Positions 1-5,943 of a DNA stretch of 10,364 bases are shown here, piece by piece (within the stretch, counting starts at the first letter, position 1; the number at the start of each line of letters is the position of its first letter). This DNA is from JBFFXF01 sp041569895. Its GTDB lineage: Bacteria; Planctomycetota; UBA8108; JACQVS01. A program made the position numbers and the translations under genes. The notes under the pieces were generated by a model, which saw only the letters and a program-made list of their open reading frames with translations, was not told the DNA's origin and did no database searches. The stretch spans positions 1 to 10,364 of the forward strand of contig JBFFXF010000265.1 of assembly GCA_041569895.1 (NCBI GenBank). The letters are read 5' to 3'.

Positions 1-23
1 GGATTGAGGCGGAGGTCGGAGAC

Positions 24-142
24 AGAGAGCAGAGAGCAGAGAGCAGAGAGCAGAGTCGGAGGTCGGAGTCGGAATCGGTATCGGTATCGGAGTCGGTCAT
101 CGGATATCGGAATCGGAATCGGAGTCGGTGTCGGTGTCGGTG
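24..142. repeat. Short tandem repeats: AGAGAGC 7-mers, then degenerate TCGGNN hexamers
   Basis: Four perfect copies of the 7-mer AGAGAGC lie at 24-51, followed by a partial copy. From about 56 to 142 the sequence changes to many TCGG-headed units (TCGGAG, TCGGAA, TCGGTA, TCGGTG), mostly at 6-base spacing. The open frames crossing this stretch encode only Arg/Ser/Gly/Val low-complexity peptides, so I treat it as non-coding. It lies downstream of the stop of the dockerin-like gene, which reads leftwards. Confidence 0.85.
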
Positions 143-155
143 TCCAAAAGCTCTC

Positions 156-254
156 GGGCACGGGCACGGGCACGGGCACGGGAACGGGAACGGGAACGGG
201 AACGAGGACGAGGACGAGGACGAGGACGGGAACGGGAACGAGGACGAGGACGAG
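156..254. repeat. G-rich hexamer array (GGGCAC, GGGAAC, GAGGAC), potential G-quadruplex
   Basis: Eight GGG tracts at exactly 6-base spacing start at 156, 162, 168, 174, 180, 186, 192 and 198. They are first separated by CAC and then by AAC. GAGGAC units follow, then two more GGGAAC units (228-239), then GAGGAC again. Four or more GGG runs with 3-base loops fit the canonical G-quadruplex pattern on the plus strand; the minus strand is C-rich. The array lies just past the 3' end of the minus-strand gene. A similar array occurs at 10120-10158 with G-richness on the opposite strand. Confidence 0.85.
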
Positions 255-265
255 TTCGCCATCGA

Positions 266-280
266 GGCGAGTCACTCGCC
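266..280 (-). other. Perfect 6-bp hairpin with a stop codon as its loop
   Basis: GGCGAG (266-271) pairs with CTCGCC (275-280), leaving three loop bases, 272-274. Read on the minus strand, those bases are the TGA stop of the dockerin-like gene. No T run follows on either side, so it does not qualify as a standard intrinsic terminator. It may aid 3'-end formation or be chance in GC-rich DNA. Confidence 0.35.
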
Positions 281-1162
281 GCAGGCGTCCTCACAGCCCG
301 CGACGGGGACGCACGCCAGGCCGAGATGATGCGTCCGTCCGCCGCGGAAGAGATGCTCCAGGACGCCGATGGCGTCGTCGAGGCCGAGGGCCGCGTCGCC
401 GTCGAAGTCGAGCACTGCCTCGCCGCCGCCCGCGGCGCACGGCGACTCGAGGGCCGGGTCGCCCAGGAAGAGGTGGCCGAGGAGGCAGAGCGCGTCCGAG
501 ATGCTCAGCGCGGTGTCGCCGTTGCAGTCGCCGGGAAGGCGGCGGCCCGCGGCGACGGTCTCGACGACGAGCTCCGCCCAGTCGATCGCGAAGGCGTCGC
601 CGGAGAGCGGGCGGATGAGGTCGAGGTTGGCGAAGCGGAGCTCGACCTCGCCGTCGGCGATGTCGCCGGCGAGCTCCGCGACGAGCGCGCCGGTGACGCG
701 GACGGTGACGAGCCCGACGGTCTCCACGAGGTCCTCACCGTCGCGGTGCGCCTGATCGACCTCGTCGAACGCGCCCGGCACCTCTCGGCCCTCGATCCAG
801 AGACGGATCTCCCGGTCAACGCCCGTGACGTCATCATCGCCGTCCTGGATGCCGAGGGCGAGCAGACGGAGCTCGAGGGCGACGAGCGCACCGGGCGCGG
901 GATCGATCGAGTGCACCCAGGAGAACCCGTGCGGGTCGTTCGGGGAGACCGGCCGCACGTCGGTGAACGACGGGTCATCCGCCTCGCGGTTATCGAAGAA
1001 CCCGGCGCTCGCGAGACGGGCGCCGCCGGCGCGCAGGCCGATGCCGAATCCGTCGTCGTCGCCGATACGGAAGACCCGGGTCTCGCCGCGCGCGGCACCG
1101 ACGTCCACGATGCAGGCCAGGAGCAACCCCACCCCGAGCGCCCGCCGCGCCGACGCCCTCAC
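272..1162 (-). CDS. Secreted protein with C-terminal dockerin-like calcium-binding loops
   Basis: The predicted protein has 296 residues, with a GTG start at 1162 preceded by GAGGTG. An upstream in-frame ATG at 1300 is rejected because the extra residues are arginine-rich and precede the signal peptide. Residues 1-26 form a signal peptide: basic start, hydrophobic GVGLLLACIV, then an AARG region. Residues 27-203 look like an extracellular beta-sandwich domain of unknown ligand, rich in aspartate and opening with IGDDDGFGIG. Two EF-hand-like loops follow: D212-x-N214-x-D216 to D223, and D252-x-D254-x-D256 to D263, each followed by a short LxHLF helix. This pair resembles type I dockerin repeats found at the ends of many planctomycete exported proteins. 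Six cysteines lie in the C-terminal part. No catalytic motif is seen. The family and loops are fairly sure; substrate and anchoring partner are unknown. Confidence 0.85.
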   Translation of the reverse strand: MRASARRALGVGLLLACIVDVGAARGETRVFRIGDDDGFGIGLRAGGARLASAGFFDNREADDPSFTDVRPVSPNDPHGFSWVHSIDPAPGALVALELRLLALGIQDGDDDVTGVDREIRLWIEGREVPGAFDEVDQAHRDGEDLVETVGLVTVRVTGALVAELAGDIADGEVELRFANLDLIRPLSGDAFAIDWAELVVETVAAGRRLPGDCNGDTALSISDALCLLGHLFLGDPALESPCAAGGGEAVLDFDGDAALGLDDAIGVLEHLFRGGRTHHLGLACVPVAGCEDACGE

Positions 1163-1321
1163 GCGCCACCTCGATCGTCTCACCGCTGCCAGTCTCCGAC
1201 GCCGGTATCGCTCCCCGCACAGCGCGATTGTACCAGGCGAGGACCCGAGGACGCGGGTGCCCCTTGCCCCGGCGACACGCCTGCCTGTAGAGTGGACCAT
1301 CGGTCAAGGAGCACAGCGAGC
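1163..1321. promoter_or_regulatory. Divergent promoter region
   Basis: This gap separates two divergent genes. For the plus-strand regulator, TTGCCC (1264-1269) lies 18 bases before TAGAGT (1288-1293), a moderate sigma-70-type match. An AAGGAG Shine-Dalgarno at 1306-1311 lies 10 bases before GTG 1322. For the minus-strand secreted protein, TACAAT (complement of 1227-1232) is a good -10 without a convincing -35. An inverted repeat, ACCCG (1243-1247) and CGGGT (1254-1258), lies between the two -10 candidates and could bind a regulator. These are readings by eye. Confidence 0.4.
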
Positions 1322-1975
1322 GTGAAGACCAGAATCATCCTCGTCGACGACCACAAGATCGTCCGCGACGGCATCGCCCAGTGTCTGCGGAACCACTCCG
1401 ACCTCGAGATCGTCGCGGAGGCGGGCGACGGCCATTCCGCGATCCGACTGGTCAAGGAGCATTCGCCGGACGTCGTCGTCATGGACATCGGCATGCCCGA
1501 TCTCAACGGTGTCGAGGCCACGCGGAAGGTGATCGCCGATGACCCGCGAGTGCGCGTGATCGCGCTCTCGATGCACTCCGACAGCCGCTTCGTCGGCCGC
1601 ATGCTCCGTGCGGGCGCCCGTGGCTATCTCCTCAAGGATTGCGCCGTCGACGAACTCGCGGAGGCGATCCGCAAGGTGGTGGGCGGCGGCGTCTACCTGA
1701 GCGCCGGGATCACCGGGATCGTCGTCGACGACTACGTGCGGCAGCTCTCCAGCGGCGAGAAGCCGACCGATTCCCCGCTCACCGATCGCGAGCGCGAGGT
1801 GCTTCAAGTCCTCGCCGAGGGCAAGACGACGAAGCAGATCGCGCTGCAGCTTCACGTCAGCGTCAAGACGATCGAGACGCACCGACAGCGGATCATGGAG
1901 AAGCTGCGACTCCACAGCGTCGCCGAGCTCACCAAGTACGCGATCCGCGAGGGTCTCACGTCCCTCGACGGCTGA
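1322..1975 (+). CDS. NarL/FixJ-family response regulator (receiver plus LuxR-type HTH)
   Basis: The predicted protein has 217 residues, a full-length NarL/FixJ regulator. The receiver spans residues 1-120, with the acidic pair D9/D10, phosphoacceptor D55 in VVVMDIGMPD, switch S83 and K105 in GYLLKD. After a linker, residues about 150-212 form a GerE/LuxR helix-turn-helix with the hallmark LTDREREVL and the recognition region VSVKTIETHRQRIMEKL. The protein should be a phosphorylation-switched transcription factor. GTG 1322 is chosen because it puts the receiver at the extreme N terminus and has AAGGAG 10 bases upstream; the same frame stays open far upstream through repeats and antisense of the neighbouring gene. 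The natural kinase partner for this family is a HisKA_3 kinase, and one is encoded convergently at 4294-5943. The pairing is inferred from proximity and family. No target operator is identifiable. Confidence 0.95.
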   Translation: MKTRIILVDDHKIVRDGIAQCLRNHSDLEIVAEAGDGHSAIRLVKEHSPDVVVMDIGMPDLNGVEATRKVIADDPRVRVIALSMHSDSRFVGRMLRAGARGYLLKDCAVDELAEAIRKVVGGGVYLSAGITGIVVDDYVRQLSSGEKPTDSPLTDREREVLQVLAEGKTTKQIALQLHVSVKTIETHRQRIMEKLRLHSVAELTKYAIREGLTSLDG

Positions 1976-2033
1976 CGCCGGCGCCAGCTCGGCTCCTCCC
2001 GACCCCCGACTCCCGTGGTGATAATCGACGCCC

Positions 2034-2086
2034 GAAATCGGGAATTCCCCGACTTCGCCCGCTCGCCTCCGGTGGTACAACCGGAC
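2034..2086 (+). promoter_or_regulatory. Palindrome plus candidate promoter upstream of the receiver-only gene
   Basis: GAAATCGGG (2034-2042) faces CCCGACTTC (2048-2056) across AATTC, giving an imperfect 9-bp stem with one internal A-C mismatch. The right arm overlaps a weak -35 (TTCGCC, 2054-2059), followed after 16 bases by TACAAC (2076-2081). The same palindrome/-35/-10 arrangement occurs upstream of the DUF11 gene, which argues for a shared operator. A GGAG Shine-Dalgarno at 2108-2111 lies 7 bases before the next start codon. Confidence 0.4.
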
Positions 2087-2118
2087 CCCGATCTCGAGCA
2101 GCGAAGTGGAGCGGGCAC

Positions 2119-2511
2119 ATGGTGATCAGGATCCTCCTCGTGGACGACCACCGGGTCGTTCGTCAAGCGTTGCGCGCCCTCATCGAGAGGCGCACCGGGA
2201 TGGAGGTCATCGCCGAGGCCGCCAGCGGCAAGGACGCCATCGACCTCGCCGCGGAGCACCGTCCGGACCTCGTGATCATGGACATCGGCATGCCGGACGT
2301 CGGCGGCATCGAGGCGACACGGCAGATCGCCGGGTCCACCACACGCGTCATCGCCATGTCCATGCACGCCGAGAAGCGGTTCGTATCACGGATGCTCCGG
2401 AGCGGCGCCTCCGGGTATCTGCTCAAGGATCGCGCCTTCGAGGAGCTGTTCACGGCCATCGACGAGGTCCTCGGCGGTCGCGTCTATCTCGGCACGGGGG
2501 TGACCCGATGA
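2119..2511 (+). CDS. Receiver-only response regulator (NarL-type receiver without HTH)
   Basis: The predicted protein has 130 residues and is a complete receiver: D9/D10, phosphoacceptor D55 in LVIMDIGMPD, switch S81 and K103 in GYLLKD. It ends at GGRVYLGTGVTR, exactly where a NarL-family protein would enter its linker and DNA-binding domain. The 217-residue paralogue upstream continues from the equivalent GGGVYLSAGITG into a LuxR HTH, and by eye about half the receiver positions match. Only 136 bases separate the stop from the next gene, and no HTH hallmark (LTxRExEVL) appears there in any frame, so this is a deletion or single-domain form, not a simple frameshift. ATG 2119 has GGAG 7 bases upstream. 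All phosphorylation residues are intact, so it may serve as a phosphate sink, a competitor for the kinase, or a protein-interaction output. Confidence 0.92.
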   Translation: MVIRILLVDDHRVVRQALRALIERRTGMEVIAEAASGKDAIDLAAEHRPDLVIMDIGMPDVGGIEATRQIAGSTTRVIAMSMHAEKRFVSRMLRSGASGYLLKDRAFEELFTAIDEVLGGRVYLGTGVTR

Positions 2512-2526
2512 CGCAGGTCCGTCGGG

Positions 2527-2560
2527 GATTTCGAAGGCCGAAATCGGGAGGCCCCCGATT
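2527..2560 (+). promoter_or_regulatory. Two overlapping, mutually exclusive hairpins
   Basis: Hairpin 1 pairs GATTTCG (2527-2533) with CGAAATC (2539-2545) around AAGGC. Hairpin 2 pairs AATCGGG (2542-2548) with CCCGATT (2554-2560) around AGGCC. Both are perfect 7-bp stems and they share bases 2542-2545, so only one can form fully. They lie 16 bases after the receiver-only gene's stop. No T run follows, so termination is not demonstrated. Hairpin 2 is also a copy of the palindrome at 2034-2056 and may be a protein-binding site in DNA. Confidence 0.45.
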
Positions 2561-2586
2561 GTCCGTTCGCCGTGAGTCCATATAAC
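2559..2586 (+). promoter_or_regulatory. Candidate promoter for the DUF11 lipoprotein gene
   Basis: TTGTCC (2559-2564), 16 bases, then TATAAC (2581-2586) is a reasonable sigma-70-type match. The -35 begins within the right arm of the palindrome at 2542-2560, so a protein bound there would block RNA polymerase. Transcription would start near 2593, giving a leader of about 55 bases before ATG 2648. Confidence 0.45.
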
Positions 2587-2597
2587 GGAGGTGTGTC

Positions 2598-2651
2598 GTG
2601 TGCGCAGGGCACGCGAGGTTTTTTCACTCCATCAGGGAGACTGCACGATGA
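2598..2651 (+). CDS. Possible 17-codon leader ORF overlapping the DUF11 gene start
   Basis: A GTG at 2598 lies 5 bases after a strong GGAGGT (2587-2592). It opens a 17-codon frame whose TGA (2649-2651) overlaps the ATG of the DUF11 gene as ATGA. The predicted peptide, VCAGHARFFHSIRETAR, resembles nothing I know. It could couple translation of the lipoprotein to readthrough from the regulator gene. However, if the promoter at 2559-2586 is used, the GGAGGT would lie at or before the transcript start and this frame would be poorly translated. The same GGAGGT also suits an in-frame GTG at 2600 that would extend the lipoprotein by 16 residues. Confidence 0.2.
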   Translation: MCAGHARFFHSIRETAR

Positions 2652-4231
2652 GAGCGACAGTCGAACGCTCAGCGGTTTTTGTCATGCTCCTCGCGCTTTG
2701 CGCGTCGAGCGCTCCGGGCTGTTACATGGTCGAGGAAGTGAAGTCGAAGAAGGCCGAGGCCAGCACCGGGGACGGCTCCGCCCGTCCCCGGCAGGCCTCG
2801 TATCGCGCCGGAACGTCGCCCGCGTCTCGCGGCGGCATGCTGGTCTCGACGCTCGCCGTTCCGAGCGGGCGCCCGGAGACCAGCGCACTGCTGCTCGAGA
2901 GGGTGTCGCCGCGCGAAGTCGTCGCCGGCAAGCCGTTCGAGTACCTCCTCGAGGTGACGAACCTCACCGACATGGACCTCGCCGATGTCACGCTTCACGA
3001 CACCGTCTCCTCCGGCCTCGACGTCCGGAGCTCGACGCCCAAGTGGAGCAGCCAGGCGGACGGCGCGATGACGTGGGCGCTCGGGAGCATCGAGCCCGGC
3101 GCCAAGAAGGTCATCCGCGTGAGTGGCGTCGCCAAGGACGCCGGGGCCCTCTCGGCCTGCTCGAACGTCACGTACGCGACGGGCGTCTGCTCCTCGATCG
3201 AGGTCGTGCGTCCCCAGCTCCAGCTCGCGCTCGACGCGCCCCCGGAGACGACGCCCTGCGACGACATCGAGCTCCGTTACCGCGTGGCGAACGCCGGGAC
3301 CGGCGCGGCCGAGGACGTCAGCATCCGGACACAGCTCCCGGACGGTCTCCAGACCGCCAGCGGCCTTTCGACCTTCCTGCTCCGCGTCGGAACCCTCGAG
3401 GCCGGCCAATCACGGCTGGTCTCGACGGTGGTCAAGGCGAAGAAGAGCGGACAGTTCGCCGCCAGGGCCGTCGCGACCGGCGGCGGGGACCTGACCGCCG
3501 AATCGAACGAGATCTCGACCATCGTTCGCGAGCCCCGTCTGGAGATCGACGCGACGGGCCCGTCGACCGCCTTCATCGGACGTCCGGTCTCGTTCGAGAT
3601 CGCCGTCAAGAACACCGGCAACGGCGCCGCGAACGACGCCTTCGTCGAGGCGCTGATCCCGACCGGCGCGCGGGTCGTGAGCGCCACCGGAGATCCGTCG
3701 CCCGTCGGCAACAAGGTCCTCTGGAAGCTCGGTTCGCTCCCCGTCGACGGGGCGCGGAGCTTCAAGCTCGTGCTGGCGACCAATTCACCGAGGGCGCTCG
3801 CCGTGAGCGCGAAGGCGAGCGCCTACTGCGCGACACCGGTCACGGACCGAGTCGAGGCCACCGTGCGCGGCATCCCGGCGATCCTCCTCGAGGTCGTCGA
3901 TCTGTCGGATCCGATCGCGGTCGGCGAGGAGGAGACGTACGAGATCCGCGTCACCAACCAGGGCTCCGCGGCGAGCACCAACATTCGGGTTGCCTGCGAG
4001 CTCGAGGATTCGATGCGCTTCATTCGCACGTCCGGACCGACCGCGGGCCGCCACAGCGACGGCGTGGTGACGTTCGCCCCGCTGCCGGCGCTCGCGCCGA
4101 AGGAGAAGACGAGCTGGAAGGTCGTCGTCGAGGCCGTCAAGGAGGGTGACGTCCGCTTCGGGGTCAAGCTCCGCAGCGATCAGATCACCCGGCCGGTGGA
4201 CGAGACCGAGGCGACCAACTTCTACAAGTAG
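2648..4231 (+). CDS. DUF11-repeat cell-envelope lipoprotein
   Basis: The predicted protein has 527 residues, with ATG 2648 preceded by AGGGAGA at 7 bases. This start leaves a compact signal: MRATVERS, hydrophobic AVFVMLLALCA, then SSAPGC with C25 as likely lipidation site (the lipobox is not perfect). A low-complexity linker runs to about residue 80. Four beta-sandwich repeats of DUF11/CARDB-like type follow at about 82-187, 190-295, 297-407 and 411-527. They share the pattern of a (V/I)xNxGxxxAxxV core strand (VTNLTDMDLADV, VANAGTGAAEDV, VKNTGNGAANDA, VTNQGSAASTNI) and end in a W-x-(L/V)-G-x-L-style strand. DUF11 occurs in large surface proteins and in chlamydial cysteine-rich outer membrane proteins, so an envelope role fits. 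Five cysteines besides the signal and lipobox ones could form disulfides. A GTG at 2600 is an alternative start. No enzymatic motif is seen. Confidence 0.88.
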   Translation: MRATVERSAVFVMLLALCASSAPGCYMVEEVKSKKAEASTGDGSARPRQASYRAGTSPASRGGMLVSTLAVPSGRPETSALLLERVSPREVVAGKPFEYLLEVTNLTDMDLADVTLHDTVSSGLDVRSSTPKWSSQADGAMTWALGSIEPGAKKVIRVSGVAKDAGALSACSNVTYATGVCSSIEVVRPQLQLALDAPPETTPCDDIELRYRVANAGTGAAEDVSIRTQLPDGLQTASGLSTFLLRVGTLEAGQSRLVSTVVKAKKSGQFAARAVATGGGDLTAESNEISTIVREPRLEIDATGPSTAFIGRPVSFEIAVKNTGNGAANDAFVEALIPTGARVVSATGDPSPVGNKVLWKLGSLPVDGARSFKLVLATNSPRALAVSAKASAYCATPVTDRVEATVRGIPAILLEVVDLSDPIAVGEEETYEIRVTNQGSAASTNIRVACELEDSMRFIRTSGPTAGRHSDGVVTFAPLPALAPKEKTSWKVVVEAVKEGDVRFGVKLRSDQITRPVDETEATNFYK

Positions 4232-4263
4232 AAGGGCTCGTTTGGAGACGACGCCCCGTACCG

Positions 4264-4301
4264 ACCGGGGGGTGGCACCGTGCCGCTCCCCGGTCACTTT
4301 T
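4264..4301 (+). terminator. Intrinsic terminator between convergent genes
   Basis: ACCGGGG (4264-4270) pairs with CCCCGGT (4288-4294), and the interior contains GGCACCGTGCC, which folds on itself to lengthen the stem. A short TTTT run follows at 4298-4301. It lies 33 bases past the DUF11 gene's stop on the plus strand. The last stem base and the T run fall inside the stop and final codons of the convergent histidine kinase gene, so terminator and coding sequence share bases. Confidence 0.65.
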
Positions 4302-5943
4302 CATCCGTCCCTTCCGCGAGCGGCGCGAGCAGCGTCACCCTCGATCCGCCGCCCGGCGGTGAGGAGATGTCCATCCGCCCTCCCAGGTGATCCAGTTGCT
4401 CGCGTATGTTGAAGAGACCGAAACCGCCGGCCGATGGGGCGTGGGGCTCTGATCGGCTCTCGGGAAAACCCGCCCCGTCGTCGCTGACATCGATCCGCAG
4501 CGTGTCGTCGGAGCGTCGAACCTCGATCGACACCGTGCTCGCGCCGGCGTGCTTGCTGACGTTGAAGAGCAGCTCGCGAACCGCCTGGTACAGGATCAAC
4601 CGGGTCTCCTCGTCGACCGGCTTCGGACGCCCGTCGTCGCGGAAAGTCGTCCGCACGGCGTAGCGCTTCTCGCCCTGCTCCGCGAGCTCCTCGAGCGCCG
4701 CCTCGAGGCCGAGCTCGTACAGCACCGGCGAGGCGAGCTCGAAGGTCAGCGACCGCGAATAGTCGATCACCTCGTCGAGGAGGGCGTAGACGTCGTCGAG
4801 AGGTCCGGCGAGGTCGGTGCCGGCGCAGGTCTGCCGCAGCCCGCCGAGCTTGATCTTGGTGAGCGCCAGAATCTGGCCGATGTGATCGTGCAGGCCGACC
4901 GCGATGCGACGGCGCTCCTGCTCCTCGGCGCGCGCGAGCTCGCGGGCGAGCGATCGGAGCCGCGCCTGATACGCGATCAGCCTTTCCGTCGCGCGCTGGC
5001 GCTCCGCGATTTCCCGCCGAAGCTGCCTGTTCGTCTCGGTGAGCTCGGAGGTGCGCTCCGCCACGAGGCGCTCGAGATCGTCGCGGTGCGCGCGAAACTT
5101 CTCCGCACGGCGCGTCTCCTCGGTGATCCGGCGGGCCGTCGCGAGCTTTCCCTCCCTGGCCGTCTGCAGCAGGCGGTGTCGGTCGCGGTACTCGGTATCG
5201 GTCCGCGCGACCACGAGCACGCGGCGCTTTCCGACGCGCAGCGCCGTGGCCTCGAGGTGTACGTCGTCGCCCGATCGGAACGTCTCTGTCCACATCCCCG
5301 AAGAGAGACGCTCGCCCGCCCGCTGCTCCCAGAAGTCCCCGGCCTCCCGCACGAAGTCGCGCAGAAAGTCCGATCGTTCCCACGGCGCCGCGTTCCCGCA
5401 CAGCTCCTCGAACCACTGCGGCGGCGGCGCGCCGAGAACGTCGAACGCGCCGTCGTCGCGGAGCTCGATCACCGCCGTGTCCAGCGCTCGCAACGCGTCG
5501 CGCAACCCGACGTCGCCCGCGGCCGCCTCGAGCTCCTGCTCGATGCGCAGCTCCAGATTCTCGAGCTGCGACCGGACGAGGGAGAGCGCGTTCCGGTGCT
5601 GTCGCGCCGTCTGCCGCTCCAGCGCCTCGCGAGTCGCGTCCGTGAAAACGGCCCACACCAGGCCATCGTGACGGAAAAGGCGCACCGTCGAGAACCGACC
5701 TTCCGTCATGGTCACGTCGGGCAGGACGAGGTCCGCCTCCTCGAGAGGGAGCAGGCCGTGGAGGACCGGCAGTTGCTCGGCGGCCGGAGCGCCCGGACGA
5801 ACGTCGCCGAGGCCGTGCGCGGCGAGCGGCCCGCCGCTCTCGACGATCAGGTGCGCCTCGTCGATGACGACGTACGCCGCGTCGCGCCCGGCGAGCAGCG
5901 CCGCTCCGACGCGCTCGACCACTGGTCGCGGGAGCTCGCTCAT
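4294..5943 (-). CDS. Soluble sensor histidine kinase, HisKA_3 type
   Basis: The predicted protein has 549 residues and no transmembrane segment, so it is probably cytoplasmic. Residues 1-105 form a probable PAS-like domain, 106-140 a helix, about 148-250 a second PAS-like domain, and about 255-345 a coiled coil. The HisKA_3 dimerisation domain carries phosphoacceptor H352 in the hallmark ERRRIAVGLHDHIGQ. The ATPase domain has N-box N461 (RELLFNVSKHA), G1 box DDGAGF (488-493) and G2 box GGFGLFNIREQL (506-517). HisKA_3 kinases normally phosphorylate NarL/FixJ receivers, and two are encoded nearby. ATG 5943 overlaps the GTPase stop as ATGA, which fixes the start and implies translational coupling; the longer frame to 6078 would lie inside the GTPase gene and is rejected. 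With no membrane segment, its input may come from the co-encoded GTPase. The stimulus is unknown. Confidence 0.93.
   Translation of the reverse strand: MSELPRPVVERVGAALLAGRDAAYVVIDEAHLIVESGGPLAAHGLGDVRPGAPAAEQLPVLHGLLPLEEADLVLPDVTMTEGRFSTVRLFRHDGLVWAVFTDATREALERQTARQHRNALSLVRSQLENLELRIEQELEAAAGDVGLRDALRALDTAVIELRDDGAFDVLGAPPPQWFEELCGNAAPWERSDFLRDFVREAGDFWEQRAGERLSSGMWTETFRSGDDVHLEATALRVGKRRVLVVARTDTEYRDRHRLLQTAREGKLATARRITEETRRAEKFRAHRDDLERLVAERTSELTETNRQLRREIAERQRATERLIAYQARLRSLARELARAEEQERRRIAVGLHDHIGQILALTKIKLGGLRQTCAGTDLAGPLDDVYALLDEVIDYSRSLTFELASPVLYELGLEAALEELAEQGEKRYAVRTTFRDDGRPKPVDEETRLILYQAVRELLFNVSKHAGASTVSIEVRRSDDTLRIDVSDDGAGFPESRSEPHAPSAGGFGLFNIREQLDHLGGRMDISSPPGGGSRVTLLAPLAEGTDEK

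Noticed and set aside
24..254. CRISPR array
   Set aside because: Units are 6-7 bases with no unique spacers; it is a simple tandem array.
128..1321. Long plus-strand open frame apparently fusing repeats to the NarL regulator
   Set aside because: The first part translates hexamer repeats and the antisense of the dockerin-like gene; the receiver starts cleanly at GTG 1322 with its own Shine-Dalgarno.
2512..2590. Frameshifted HTH domain after the receiver-only regulator
   Set aside because: No LTxRExEVL or VSxKTVxxH-like sequence is present in any frame, and the gap is too short for the domain.
2572..4149. 525-codon frame overlapping the DUF11 gene on the same strand
   Set aside because: The product is arginine-rich without domains; the overlapping frame has a signal sequence and four DUF11-like repeats.
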